DNA of 64,000 nucleotides. It comes from JAEUMY01 sp033764435. Lineage in GTDB: Bacteria > Pseudomonadota > Gammaproteobacteria > Burkholderiales > Usitatibacteraceae. The stretch spans positions 186,001 to 250,000 of the forward strand of contig JANRIX010000054.1 in the NCBI GenBank assembly GCA_033764435.1, read 5' to 3'. Shown here one piece after another: positions 26,007 to 34,845 of this stretch (positions are counted from its first letter, which is position 1; each line of letters begins with the position of its first letter). Both the position numbers and the translations under genes were made by a program. Under the pieces are notes generated by a model, which was not told the origin of the DNA, searched no databases, and was given only the letters and a program-made list of their open reading frames with translations.

Positions 26007-26507
26007 GTGCAGTCCAACCCTTCCTCCCTGATCAACGTCAAGACAGCTTCCCGACTTCCGCAGATTGCGTGGTGGGGCATCATTCTGCTTTCAGCGCTCT
26101 GGATGGCATTGTCACCTCCACCGGTCGCAGCCGCAGACCCGGCCCAGCCACTCAGCCGGGCAGACCGTGTCGCGATTCAGGCGGTGATCAATCTGCAGTT
26201 GAAGGCCCTGGCGGCAGACGACGATACCGCCGCGTTTGCGTTGGCGGCACCCGATGTGCGCCGCCAGTTCGGCACGGCGGAGGCGTTCATGGACATGGTC
26301 CGCAAGGGCTATCCGCCGCTGTTCCGTAATCAGTCGACGGCGTTTCTGGAAGCGGCGATCATTGATGACGACGTGATCCAGCCGTTGCGCATCACCAACC
26401 GCGACGGCACGGTGGTGATTGCCCTGTTCAGCATGGAGCGCCAAACCAACGGCGACTGGCGGGTGTATGGCTGCCAGTTGGCGCCATCAGACCTGCAGGC
26501 GGCCTGA
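26007..26507 (+). CDS. DUF4864 domain-containing exported protein
   Basis: A 166-residue protein with a GTG start and AGGAA six bases upstream. A hydrophobic segment (WWGIILLSALWMALS) serves as signal or anchor. The mature part AIQAVINLQLKALAADDD and AFALAAPDVRRQFG match DUF4864. It is divergent from the ECF sigma factor gene. Function is unknown; an NTF2-like fold is plausible. Confidence 0.75.
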   Translation: MQSNPSSLINVKTASRLPQIAWWGIILLSALWMALSPPPVAAADPAQPLSRADRVAIQAVINLQLKALAADDDTAAFALAAPDVRRQFGTAEAFMDMVRKGYPPLFRNQSTAFLEAAIIDDDVIQPLRITNRDGTVVIALFSMERQTNGDWRVYGCQLAPSDLQAA

Positions 26508-26593
26508 ACCGGGCCAGAAGTCCCGGCCACGTGGTCCCGGCCAAGCGGCCCCAGACACGCGGTTTCGGTAACGAGCTTTTCGCCAAAGAGCTC

Positions 26594-28525
26594 TCAAAGC
26601 GTCGCGCCGGCAGCAGTCACTGCGTTCAACTGGTGGCCGTCCGGCGCCTCCGCAGCCGTCGGTATCCAGCGTCCGTAGCAGCTTCGATCCTTGAGGCAGG
26701 GATCGGTCAGCGTTTTCAGGAATTCCACGATCAGCGTGGCCGATGAAAGCGGAACGGTCGCGGTATTGAGAACCGGCATGGTGTCGGCGGGATTGTTCGT
26801 CCTGTCCGCTTTCATTTTGTTGAGCGCCGCCTGGCTGTTGCGGGTGACGGTGGTGACGTCGGTGCAGGTGGCACCGTTGCGGAACTGCGGCAGGTTGCAC
26901 CAGCCTTGGTTGTTGAGAAAGCTGGCCAGCGTGGCGTCGGGATCAATGTAGTGCGCCACGGCCGTGTTCAGATCGGCATAGGTGCCGGCGTGGCCGTAGG
27001 GCGCGGACAGCTCGATGTTGAGCAGTGACGGCGTGCGGAACTTGTAGCGGTCGCCGGCTGCCTGCGTCTCGCGGCCGCGGCCGAAATCTTCGGAAGCCGC
27101 GGTGCCATCGCCCATGCCCGGCCCGATGTGCGGGAAGCCGATACTGTGATGGCGCTCGTTGGTGAAGTTGTCACCAGCATGGCATTGCACGCATTGCGCG
27201 CCACCCTGATTGGCCTGGCGGAAAAAGAGCAGCGCGCCGTCCTTGGCGTCCTCGCTGATGGCCGCATTGTCGCCGCGCAGAAAGCGCACCCACGGCGTGT
27301 CCACGAATGTGGCGGAGCGCTGGTACTCGGCAATGGCAGCGGCGATGTTGTCGAAGGTGATGAGCTGCTCGGCCGTGCCGTTTGGCTGATTGAACGCGGT
27401 GCGGAAGCGCGCCAGCCATGCACTGGAGGCCAGTTGTCCGGCCCCGGTGCCATAGTTGCCCAGCCGTGCGGCAAGGTGGGCGCGCAGCATGTCGTCACTG
27501 CTGCCGGCCAGCAGATTGCCGCGCATTTCGGTCACCGACGCCACCGGAAAGCGCGCTTGCGCCGCCGGCAGGGTCTGACCGGCATTCGGATCGGCCGCGC
27601 CCAGGGACGTGCTGGGCGTCCGGATGCCGCTGCCGGCGCCATTGCGAGTGACCAGCTTGCCCAGACTCTCCACGCGCGAATCCCAGAACAGGCCGTTGTC
27701 GAGCAGACCGACATTGAAAAACGTGTTGGCATTGCGCGGCGTGCTGACGCCGCCGTTGGCCAAGCGACGCCCCGGTCCCATGACGGCGGGGTCGACGGCG
27801 CCGGTGCCGATGGAAAGCGACAGACCATCCGCCCCGCCCAGCCCCGGGTGGTGGCAGGACGCACACGCCGTGTCGAGATTGCCCGACAGTGCCTTGCTGA
27901 AGAACAGCAGCTTGCCCAATTGCGGCAGCGGATCATTGATGGATGGCAGGGTCCGGCCGGCCAGCGGCTGACCGGTCTGGCCGGTGACTTGGGCCAGCAT
28001 GCGCACCTGCTGATCCTTCTGCGAGGCTTGCGCGGGCGTGGTGGTGCACGCGACGCCATTGAGCGGCCCGACGATGCGGGAGAGATCAATGGTCAGGTTC
28101 TCCGACCCGGCGTAGCGCAGCCGCATCTGGGTGCAGGAGATGTAGTCGAGGTTGATGGTGCCAGCGTTGGTGCGCTGGACATCCTCGGACCGAAACTGAG
28201 CGCCGAAGCGGGCGCCGCTTGCCGTGACCACCGGCACCGCCACGGTGGTGGCACCGTTGGCGTAGGTGGTGGCACCCGTCATCCAGCTGGTTGCACCGGT
28301 GGAGGTAAACGTGAAGAACGCGACCACCGCGTAATTCTGGCCGCCCGCCGATTCGAAGCTGACCATGATGCCTTCGCCATTGCGCGCGGGATTCCACCAA
28401 GCGCCTGACAGTGCGCCGCTGAACGACTGGGCCTGAGCAGGCAGGGCAAGTACGCTGGCCGCGAAAAGGACAGTGCAGAGCGGGGCGCGGATGACGTGAC
28501 GAAACAGGCGTTCTAGCATCGACAT
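26594..28525 (-). CDS. Diheme cytochrome c peroxidase (MauG/CCP family) with extra N-terminal domain
   Basis: A 643-residue exported protein. The signal runs to AQAQ, then about 120 residues form a separate beta-rich domain (GAWWNPARNGEGIMVSFE). The peroxidase part has two c-type heme motifs, CASCH at 221-225 and CVQCH at 445-449. The family reduces peroxide or oxidises protein or small-molecule substrates in the periplasm. It is longer than ordinary CCPs (about 330 residues) because of the N-terminal domain and insertions. AAGGAG precedes ATG 28525. Confidence 0.85.
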   Translation of the reverse strand: MSMLERLFRHVIRAPLCTVLFAASVLALPAQAQSFSGALSGAWWNPARNGEGIMVSFESAGGQNYAVVAFFTFTSTGATSWMTGATTYANGATTVAVPVVTASGARFGAQFRSEDVQRTNAGTINLDYISCTQMRLRYAGSENLTIDLSRIVGPLNGVACTTTPAQASQKDQQVRMLAQVTGQTGQPLAGRTLPSINDPLPQLGKLLFFSKALSGNLDTACASCHHPGLGGADGLSLSIGTGAVDPAVMGPGRRLANGGVSTPRNANTFFNVGLLDNGLFWDSRVESLGKLVTRNGAGSGIRTPSTSLGAADPNAGQTLPAAQARFPVASVTEMRGNLLAGSSDDMLRAHLAARLGNYGTGAGQLASSAWLARFRTAFNQPNGTAEQLITFDNIAAAIAEYQRSATFVDTPWVRFLRGDNAAISEDAKDGALLFFRQANQGGAQCVQCHAGDNFTNERHHSIGFPHIGPGMGDGTAASEDFGRGRETQAAGDRYKFRTPSLLNIELSAPYGHAGTYADLNTAVAHYIDPDATLASFLNNQGWCNLPQFRNGATCTDVTTVTRNSQAALNKMKADRTNNPADTMPVLNTATVPLSSATLIVEFLKTLTDPCLKDRSCYGRWIPTAAEAPDGHQLNAVTAAGATL

Positions 28526-28583
28526 GACAATTCTCCTTGCGGGACGGCACTGCGCAGGGCGAGGGTGGGCAGCTCAGGCGTTG

Positions 28584-29219
28584 TTATACCGCGTCGGGTT
28601 GACGCGAGGGTTGCGCCGTATCAAAGGCGGGCAGCTTCATACAGGCATCAAAGATCCGCATGATCGTGGGACAGGGTGCCAAGTCCACCTTGAAGCGCTG
28701 GGCATTGAAGACCTGGGGCACGAGGCAGATATCGGCGAGCGTCGGTGTTCCGCCGTGGCAGAACGTTGACGGGTGCCGGGATGCGAGCATCTGTTCGAGG
28801 ACATTGAAGCCTTCCCTGATCCAGTGCTGATACCAGGCGCTGCGCGCGTCCTTCTCGACATGCAGCACGGTGTCAAGGTAATCGAGCACGCGGAGGTTGT
28901 TGAGCGGATGGATGTCGCAGGCGATCAGGTTGGCCACGCCACGCACGAAGGCGCGATCCGCGGGATCGCCTGGCAGGAGCGCAGGATCCGGCCGGGTCTC
29001 TTCCAGATATTCGATGATGGCGAGCGACTGGCTGAGCCGCCGCTCGCCATCGATCAGGTAGGGCACGAAGCCCTGCGGATTGACATCGCGGTAATCGGGT
29101 AGCCGATTCTCCTTTGCGAGCAGATTGATGGCCCGCAATTCAGCGTCGAGACCCTTGAGGTTGAGCGCGATGCGGACGCGGAACGCGGCCGAGGAACGAA
29201 AGTAGGTATAGAGGATCAT
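28584..29219 (-). CDS. maiA: Maleylacetoacetate isomerase / zeta-class glutathione S-transferase
   Basis: A 211-residue protein beginning MILYTYFRSSAAFRVRIAL, the glutathione-binding SSxxxRVRIAL motif of the zeta class. It contains NPQGFVPYLIDG and SLAIIEYLEET, and the C-terminal GGTPTLADICLVPQ. It isomerises maleylacetoacetate in tyrosine or homogentisate breakdown. No other homogentisate genes are adjacent, so the role is from family membership only. Confidence 0.87.
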   Translation of the reverse strand: MILYTYFRSSAAFRVRIALNLKGLDAELRAINLLAKENRLPDYRDVNPQGFVPYLIDGERRLSQSLAIIEYLEETRPDPALLPGDPADRAFVRGVANLIACDIHPLNNLRVLDYLDTVLHVEKDARSAWYQHWIREGFNVLEQMLASRHPSTFCHGGTPTLADICLVPQVFNAQRFKVDLAPCPTIMRIFDACMKLPAFDTAQPSRQPDAV

Positions 29220-29272
29220 GGATTGACCGTGAACAAATGAGCGATTCGATGAACGATGGCGAAAGGGCGGAT

Positions 29273-29284
29273 GCGAATATTCGC
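29273..29284. repeat. GCGAATATTCGC palindrome, copy 14
   Basis: Perfect copy in the 120-bp gap between divergent maiA and the Nudix gene. Confidence 0.95.
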
Positions 29285-29339
29285 GAAGACGTTGCACCCG
29301 GCTGCGCTGCTAGACTTCCATGATGTTAAGCCGATTCTT

Positions 29340-29993
29340 ATGTTGAACCGAGACGAACTTCTGCGCCGGCTGGCGGTGGCCGATGCATCCCCTGGCGGCT
29401 TCAGCGATGACGGCGATCTGCCCCAGCCGCGACCCGTCCAAGTGCTCACGCCGGCTGCCGTGCTCATCGGCATTCTCAATCGCCCCGAACCCACGGTGCT
29501 CTTCACTCAGCGCACAGCGCATCTCAACGACCATGCGGGCCAGATCAGCTTTCCCGGCGGGCGACGAGATCCGGCGGACCGCGACGCGGCCCACACCGCC
29601 TTGCGTGAGACCGAGGAGGAAACGGGGCTTGCGGCCAGCCGCATCGAGGTCGTGGGCCGGATCCCGGAATACACAACCGGCACTGGTTTCCTGGTGACCC
29701 CAGTGGTGGGTTGGATCGATGCGCCCCCCGACCCCGGCGAATATTCGCATGATGCATTCGAGGTGGCGGAGGTGTTCGAGGTGCCGCTGGCGTTCCTGAT
29801 GGACCCGCGAAATCACCGCCGCGAGACGGCGATGTTCAAGGGCCGCATGCGCAGCTATCACGCCATGCCCTGGCAGGGCCGTTACATTTGGGGTGCGACG
29901 GCCGGTATGCTGCTCTCGTTCTATCGCGTCGTGACCGATGCGGCTGGCGACCCGGTCAGTGATCCGCTCAAGGCGCCGCTGGACTCGGGATGA
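29340..29993 (+). CDS. CoA pyrophosphatase-like Nudix hydrolase
   Basis: A 217-residue enzyme of the NudL/UPF0035 type. The CoA-hydrolase lead block LFTQRTAHLNDHAGQISFPG precedes the Nudix box GGRRDPADRDAAHTALRETE continuing EETGL. It should hydrolyse CoA or CoA esters to phosphopantetheine and 3',5'-ADP. ATG 29340 is the first in-frame ATG before conserved sequence. One palindrome is read as EYS. Confidence 0.88.
   Translation: MLNRDELLRRLAVADASPGGFSDDGDLPQPRPVQVLTPAAVLIGILNRPEPTVLFTQRTAHLNDHAGQISFPGGRRDPADRDAAHTALRETEEETGLAASRIEVVGRIPEYTTGTGFLVTPVVGWIDAPPDPGEYSHDAFEVAEVFEVPLAFLMDPRNHRRETAMFKGRMRSYHAMPWQGRYIWGATAGMLLSFYRVVTDAAGDPVSDPLKAPLDSG
29737..29748. repeat. GCGAATATTCGC palindrome, copy 15
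   Basis: Perfect copy in the Nudix gene, read as EYS (GEYSHD). Confidence 0.95.
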
Positions 29994-30220
29994 CGTCATT
30001 GCGTGGCAGTTGTCCGGTCATCAGGGTTTTCCCGATCTGCTTTTCCTGCGTCTCAGCCGTTATCATGGCGTCTCGATCAGGATCGGGACGGCATTGAAGC
30101 GGCAGCCAATCCGTTTGCTACCTGACCAAGACAAGCCCGCAACATGATGGCCAGTCAGCCACGCGCGAATACACGGCGAACGGGGAACAGGGTAACGGCA
30201 ACCATTCACGGAGCAAGAAC

Positions 30221-30940
30221 TTGGCAAAAATGAAAGTGGCGGTGATCAGCGGCGCCAATCGCGGCCTAGGGCTGGAAATCGGGCGGCAATTGCTGGCCGA
30301 AGGCGTCTCCCTCATGCTGGGCAGCCGCGATATGGATAAGGGTCGGCGCGCAGCGCAGCAGTTGCTGGCGCAGGTGAAGCCGGAGACGGCGGAAGTGCAT
30401 GCAGCGCCGCTGGATGTGGCCGACAACGCCAGCGTCGCAGCCTTCGTCGCAGAGGCGGCCAAGCACTATGGGCAGTGCGATATCCTCATCAACAACGCTG
30501 GCATCATGCCGGAGGCTCGCGACGGGTCACTCATGCAGACTTCGCCGGAACAGTTTCTGGAAATCTTCGACATCAACGTGGTTGGCGCAGTGCGCATGTG
30601 CCAAGCGTTCATCCCGCTGATGAAGAAGCGCGGCTATGGCCGCATCGTGAACCTGTCCAGCGGCTTGGGCCAGTTGGAACGCATGGGTCCAGGTCTGCCG
30701 GCCTACCGGCTGTCCAAGACTGCGCTGAATGCGTTGACCCGGACGCTGGCAGCCGAGCTGCAGGGCTCGGGCATTCTGGTCAATGCGGTCAGCCCCGGCT
30801 GGGTGAAGACCGACATGGGCGGCCCAAATGCTGATCGCTCGGTGGAGGAAGGTGCCGAGACGGCGACCTGGCTCGCTTTGCTGCCCAGCACCGGTCCGAC
30901 CGGCGGGTTCTTCCGCGACAAGAAGGCGATCGTCTGGTGA
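30221..30940 (+). CDS. SDR family oxidoreductase
   Basis: A 239-residue short-chain dehydrogenase/reductase. The NAD(P) motif SGANRGLGLEIG lies near the start, NNAG follows (INNAGIMPEA), and the catalytic Tyr/Lys pair is YRLSKTALN. The last block VSPGWVKTDMGG is typical. GGAG lies seven bases before TTG 30221, so TTG is probably the start; ATG 30230 is the alternative. The substrate is unknown. The following lipoprotein gene is 4 bp away. Confidence 0.87.
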   Translation: MAKMKVAVISGANRGLGLEIGRQLLAEGVSLMLGSRDMDKGRRAAQQLLAQVKPETAEVHAAPLDVADNASVAAFVAEAAKHYGQCDILINNAGIMPEARDGSLMQTSPEQFLEIFDINVVGAVRMCQAFIPLMKKRGYGRIVNLSSGLGQLERMGPGLPAYRLSKTALNALTRTLAAELQGSGILVNAVSPGWVKTDMGGPNADRSVEEGAETATWLALLPSTGPTGGFFRDKKAIVW

Positions 30941-30944
30941 TCGC

Positions 30945-31832
30945 ATGGCAGAGCGCACGCTGAAGTTGCCGATTCATCACGGGCGCATCGTACTGCGAGT
31001 ATTCGCAGGTGTCAGCGCGCTGCTGCTGGTGGCCGCATGCAGCATGGCGGGCATGGCTTACAACAATGCCGTGCCGCTGGCCTCCTGGTACATCGACGAC
31101 TATGTCGATCTGGACGAAGCCCAGACCGCGCGTTTTCGTGAAGGCATGGAGCGTCTGCAGACCTGGCACCGGAAGAGCGAGCTGCCCGAGTACTCCCGGG
31201 TGCTGGAGGAAGCGGCGCGCAAGGTGGATGGTCCGGTCAGTGCGGCAGATGTGCGCGCGCTGTATGACGATGGGCGTCGCTTCGCCAATCGGGTGGGCGA
31301 GCGCGCACTGGGCGAAATGGCCGACATTCTGCTCACGCTTTCGCCGCAGCAGATTGCCAGCATCGAAGCCCGGCTGAAGCGGGACAACGAGAAGATTGAT
31401 GCCGAACGCATACGCGCACCGGCCGGCAAGCGCGAGAAGGATCGGGCGGAGCGCTATGTGCGCAACCTCGAATCCTGGCTGGGACCGCTCACTGCGGAGC
31501 AGAAGTCGCGCGTGCAGACCCAGATTGCGAAGGTGCCGGCGGGTGACGCCATGCGTCTTGCCGACCGCCGGCGCTTGCAGGGTGAGTTTTTGGCGCTGGT
31601 GCGCAATCCGCCACCCCGGCAGAAATTCATCGAGGAATTGCGCCACATGCTGACCCGTCCCGAAGAGGGTCGCGATCCCGCCTACATCGCCGCCACTCGC
31701 GAATGGCGCGAGCAAACTGCCGCACTGTTCGCCGACACGCTGGCGAGCGCCACGCCGGCGCAGCGTGAGCACCTGAAACGCAAGCTGCGCGGCTACGCCA
31801 GCGATGTCATGGCCCTGGTGGCGTCCAACTGA
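30945..31832 (+). CDS. DUF6279 family lipoprotein
   Basis: A 295-residue protein with signal segment LRVFAGVSALLLVAAC, where AAC ends a lipobox. The mature part is helical and charged (YIDDYVDLDEAQTARFREG, then LTLSPQQIASIEARLKRDN), fitting DUF6279. It starts 4 bp after the SDR stop and is likely co-transcribed. A one-mismatch relative of the palindrome (GCGAGTATTCGC) lies at 30995-31006 in the signal peptide. Function is unknown. Confidence 0.75.
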   Translation: MAERTLKLPIHHGRIVLRVFAGVSALLLVAACSMAGMAYNNAVPLASWYIDDYVDLDEAQTARFREGMERLQTWHRKSELPEYSRVLEEAARKVDGPVSAADVRALYDDGRRFANRVGERALGEMADILLTLSPQQIASIEARLKRDNEKIDAERIRAPAGKREKDRAERYVRNLESWLGPLTAEQKSRVQTQIAKVPAGDAMRLADRRRLQGEFLALVRNPPPRQKFIEELRHMLTRPEEGRDPAYIAATREWREQTAALFADTLASATPAQREHLKRKLRGYASDVMALVASN

Positions 31833-31845
31833 CTCAGGCGCGTTC

Positions 31846-32793
31846 CTAGAGCGCTGTCAGGCGCAGCTTCATCTGATCTGTCGCCGCGACCAATGCGGCA
31901 TGCGTACCCGGCTCGAAAGCCGAGTGGCCGGCATCGTCGATTACCTGAAAGGTGGCCTCGGGCCAGGCGCGCTTGAGATCATGCGCGGAGATGAACGGGC
32001 ACACGATGTCGTAGCGACCCTGGATGATCATGCACGGCAGATGGCGAATATTCGCAACGCCATCCAGCAGGTGGTTGGGCGGCATGAAGAAATCGTGGAA
32101 GAAGTAGTGCGCCTCGATGCGCGCGAGGCCGAGGGCTACGCGGTCGGACGCGAAATTGGCGACCACGTCGGCGTTTGGCCGGAGTGTGGAGCAGGCGCCC
32201 TCATACGAGCTCCACGCGCGCGCCGCCGGCATGTGCACGGCCGGGTCGGGGTGCGTCAGCATGGCGTAGTAGTTCGCGCAAATATTGTCCCGCTGATCGG
32301 CCGGCAGAAAGTTGACCCAGGCTTCCCAGTGCTCGGGAAAAATCTGGCCGATGCCGCGCATGAACCAGTCCAGCTCCTGCGGCCGGGCGAGGAAGATGCC
32401 GCGCAACACCAGGCCGAGGCAGCAGTCCGGGTGGCGAATGGCGTAGGCGAGCGCCAGCGTGCTGCCCCATGAGCCGCCGAACACCAGCCAGCGGGTGATG
32501 CCGAGCTCAGACCGCAACTGCTCCAGATCGGCGACGAGATGGTCCGTCGTGTTGTTCTCGATGTTCCCGTGGGGCGTGGACCGGCCTGCACCGCGCTGGT
32601 CGAAGATGACGATGCGGTAGGCCTTCGGATCGAAGAACTGGCGGTGTGCCGGGCTGGACCCGGAGCCAGGCCCCCCATGCAGGAACACCACGGGAATCCC
32701 GGACGGGTTGCCGCATTCCTCCACGTACAACGAATGCACGGGGTCTACGTTGAGACGGAAGGTGCGATACGGCTCGATGGGGGGATAGCTCAT
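31846..32793 (-). CDS. pip: Proline iminopeptidase
   Basis: A 315-residue alpha/beta hydrolase that removes N-terminal proline from peptides. The oxyanion block FLHGGPGSGSS and nucleophile Ser108 in GGSWGS are present, with Asp in GRYDIVCP and His in DDAGHSAF. The start MSYPPIEPY at 32793 fits the family length. It converges with the DUF6279 gene. One palindrome is read as ANIR. Confidence 0.92.
   Translation of the reverse strand: MSYPPIEPYRTFRLNVDPVHSLYVEECGNPSGIPVVFLHGGPGSGSSPAHRQFFDPKAYRIVIFDQRGAGRSTPHGNIENNTTDHLVADLEQLRSELGITRWLVFGGSWGSTLALAYAIRHPDCCLGLVLRGIFLARPQELDWFMRGIGQIFPEHWEAWVNFLPADQRDNICANYYAMLTHPDPAVHMPAARAWSSYEGACSTLRPNADVVANFASDRVALGLARIEAHYFFHDFFMPPNHLLDGVANIRHLPCMIIQGRYDIVCPFISAHDLKRAWPEATFQVIDDAGHSAFEPGTHAALVAATDQMKLRLTAL
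32044..32055. repeat. GCGAATATTCGC palindrome, copy 16
   Basis: Perfect copy in pip, read as ANIR (GVANIRHL). Confidence 0.95.
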
Positions 32794-32913
32794 GGCAGGG
32801 TAAGAAAGTAAGAAGAGGGGCAAAGCGCGAATTGAAGGCGGTTATGTTGCATGCTCGTCAGTTTTGCTGCGCCGCCACATGAGGTAGACTGGTTGAAATG
32901 ATTGGAGAAATCC

Positions 32914-34132
32914 ATGCTTTATCAAGTACATGAGATGCAGCGTGCGGTATTGGAGCCTTGGCGGATCTGGGCCGAGCTGGCCAGTGACGCCTATAGCCAC
33001 CCGCTGTCGCCGTTGTCGTACCTGCCCCAGTCGCGCAAGTTCATGGCCGGCTATGAGTTGATGCTCAGACTGACCCAGCGCTATGGCGAACCCGAGTTCG
33101 GCATTGAAACCGTCACGGTGGCGGGAAAGCAGGTGCCGGTCCGGGAAGAGATCACTGTCGACAAGGCTTTCTGTCGCCTGACCCATTTTGCCAAGGATGG
33201 CGTGAAGGCGCAGCCGGTGGTGCTGGTGGTGGCGCCGTTGTCCGGCCACTTCGCCACGCTGCTGCGCGACACAGTGCGCACCATGCTGTCCGACCATGAC
33301 GTCTACATCACCGACTGGAAGGATGCCCGCGAAGTGCCTCTCAGCAAGGGCCCGTTTCGCTTTGACGATTATGTGGCCTATGTGCGCGAGTTCATCCGCA
33401 AGCTGGGGCCGGCGGTACACGTGGTGTCGGTCTGCCAGCCCACGGTGCCGGTGCTGGCCGCGATTTCGCTCACGGCGACCGACAACGAGAAGGTTCAGCC
33501 GCGGACCATGACCATGATGGGCGGCCCCATCGACACGCGCCGCAATCCCACCCAGGTCAATACCTTCGCCAAGAATCACAGCATTGCCTGGTTCGAGCAC
33601 AAACCTCATCCAGCGCGTGCCCAACAAATACGACGGCGCGATGCGCAAGGTCTATCCCGGCTTCCTGCAGTGGATGGGCTTCGTGGCCATGAATCCGGAT
33701 CGTCACTTCAATTCGCACTGGGATTTCTACGAGCACCTGGTGAAGGGCGATGGCGAAAGCGCCGAGGCACACAAGCGTTTCTACGATGAATACAACGCGG
33801 TGATGGATCTGCCGGCCGAGTATTACCTCGATACGGTGAAGCGCGTGTTCCATGACCATGCCCTGGCCGTCGGCACGCTGGAAGTGGCGGGTCAGCTGGT
33901 CGAGCCTGCGAATATTCGCAAGACAGCGCTCTTCACCATCGAAGGTGAGCTGGACGACATCTCCGGTCATGGCCAGACCGAGGCGGCGCAGTCACTGTGC
34001 ACCGGGCTGCCTGCATCGAAGAAGCAGCATTTCCTGGCGAAGGGTGTCGGGCACTACGGCATTTTCAGCGGCCGCAAGTATCGCGAGATGGTGTACCCGA
34101 AAATCCGCCAGTTCATTGCGGACCATCCCTGA
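32914..34132 (+). pseudogene. phaZ: Intracellular polyhydroxyalkanoate depolymerase, broken by a one-base frameshift
   Basis: Two overlapping frames together spell a PhaZ of about 405 residues, which hydrolyses stored PHA granules. The first frame starts at ATG 32914 (GGAG upstream) and carries the active-site Cys174 in VCQPTVP. It derails after HSIAWFEH. The second frame resumes at once with NLIQRVPNKYDG and runs to TGA 34130-34132. Removing one A from 33601-33603 restores one continuous protein. This is either a real inactivating mutation or a sequence/assembly error; the downstream half looks undegraded, which favours a recent event or an error. Confidence 0.85.
33908..33919. repeat. GCGAATATTCGC palindrome, copy 17
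   Basis: Perfect copy in the second half of phaZ, read as ANIR. Confidence 0.95.
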
Positions 34133-34578
34133 TGAGCCACAAGCCGGGAACGCCGGTCACGCCGCAGGACTATTTCGAGCTCATGCAGAAGATGGCAAGC
34201 CCCGGCGGCCATTCCTTCCAGAGCCTGTTCTTTCCGCCGCTGGACGTGAAGGAAATCGAAAAGAAGATCATTGAGCTGAAAAGCGTCGAGCACTGGCTGC
34301 AGGCCAACCTCGGCATGCTCAAGCTTTCCATCCAGACGCTGGAATATCAGAAGGCATTGCTCTCACCAGCGAAGGAGGACGGCAAAAAGGCAGCCGGGGC
34401 GGCTGGCGACAACGCGGCCAACCCCGCCATCTGGGCCTGGCAGATGATGAACCAGGCCACCGAGCAGTTCCAGGCCGCAGCCCAGCAGGCCATGCAGTCC
34501 GCTTCGACGCCGGCTGCACAACCCGCACAAAACGCCAAGCCCAAGGCCCGCGCGTCGAGCCGCAAGCGTTCCAGCTGA
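34132..34578 (+). CDS. phaM: PhaM-like polyhydroxyalkanoate granule regulatory protein
   Basis: A 148-residue protein. The N-terminal half has LDVKEIEKKIIELKSVEHWL and LGMLKLSIQTLEYQKALL, the conserved core of PhaM, which links PHA granules to DNA and activates PHA synthase. The tail is Ala-rich and basic (NAKPKARASSRKRSS), fitting nucleoid binding. Its ATG overlaps the phaZ stop by one base (TGATG). Confidence 0.78.
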   Translation: MSHKPGTPVTPQDYFELMQKMASPGGHSFQSLFFPPLDVKEIEKKIIELKSVEHWLQANLGMLKLSIQTLEYQKALLSPAKEDGKKAAGAAGDNAANPAIWAWQMMNQATEQFQAAAQQAMQSASTPAAQPAQNAKPKARASSRKRSS

Positions 34579-34605
34579 CGGGCACCTCCAGCCCGTCCAG
34601 CTGTT

Positions 34606-34617
34606 GCGAATATTCGC
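34606..34617. repeat. GCGAATATTCGC palindrome, copy 18
   Basis: Perfect copy in the 267-bp intergenic region after phaM. The rest of that gap holds no feature I can support. Confidence 0.95.
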
Positions 34618-34845
34618 TGCCACCATTGACGACCCTGAGTCGTTCACGTTCGCTTTCCGGGCTCGCTTGATGCATCCCGCCGCGCGGGTTTAAGCTGTCC
34701 ACAAGGGGCGCGGCAAAAGCCCCGGCTAAACGCACACAATTTCCGTACCAGCAGCTTCCGGCCGTGATCGACAACGTGCGCCGCAGGCATGGGGTGGCGC
34801 CAGACAACGATTGCCGCACAGCGTGCGGCGAGAGAGGAGAGCGTC

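Noticed and set aside
27128..28408. 426-codon plus-strand frame opposite the diheme peroxidase
   Set aside because: No start signal or domain; the minus-strand gene has both heme motifs and a signal peptide.
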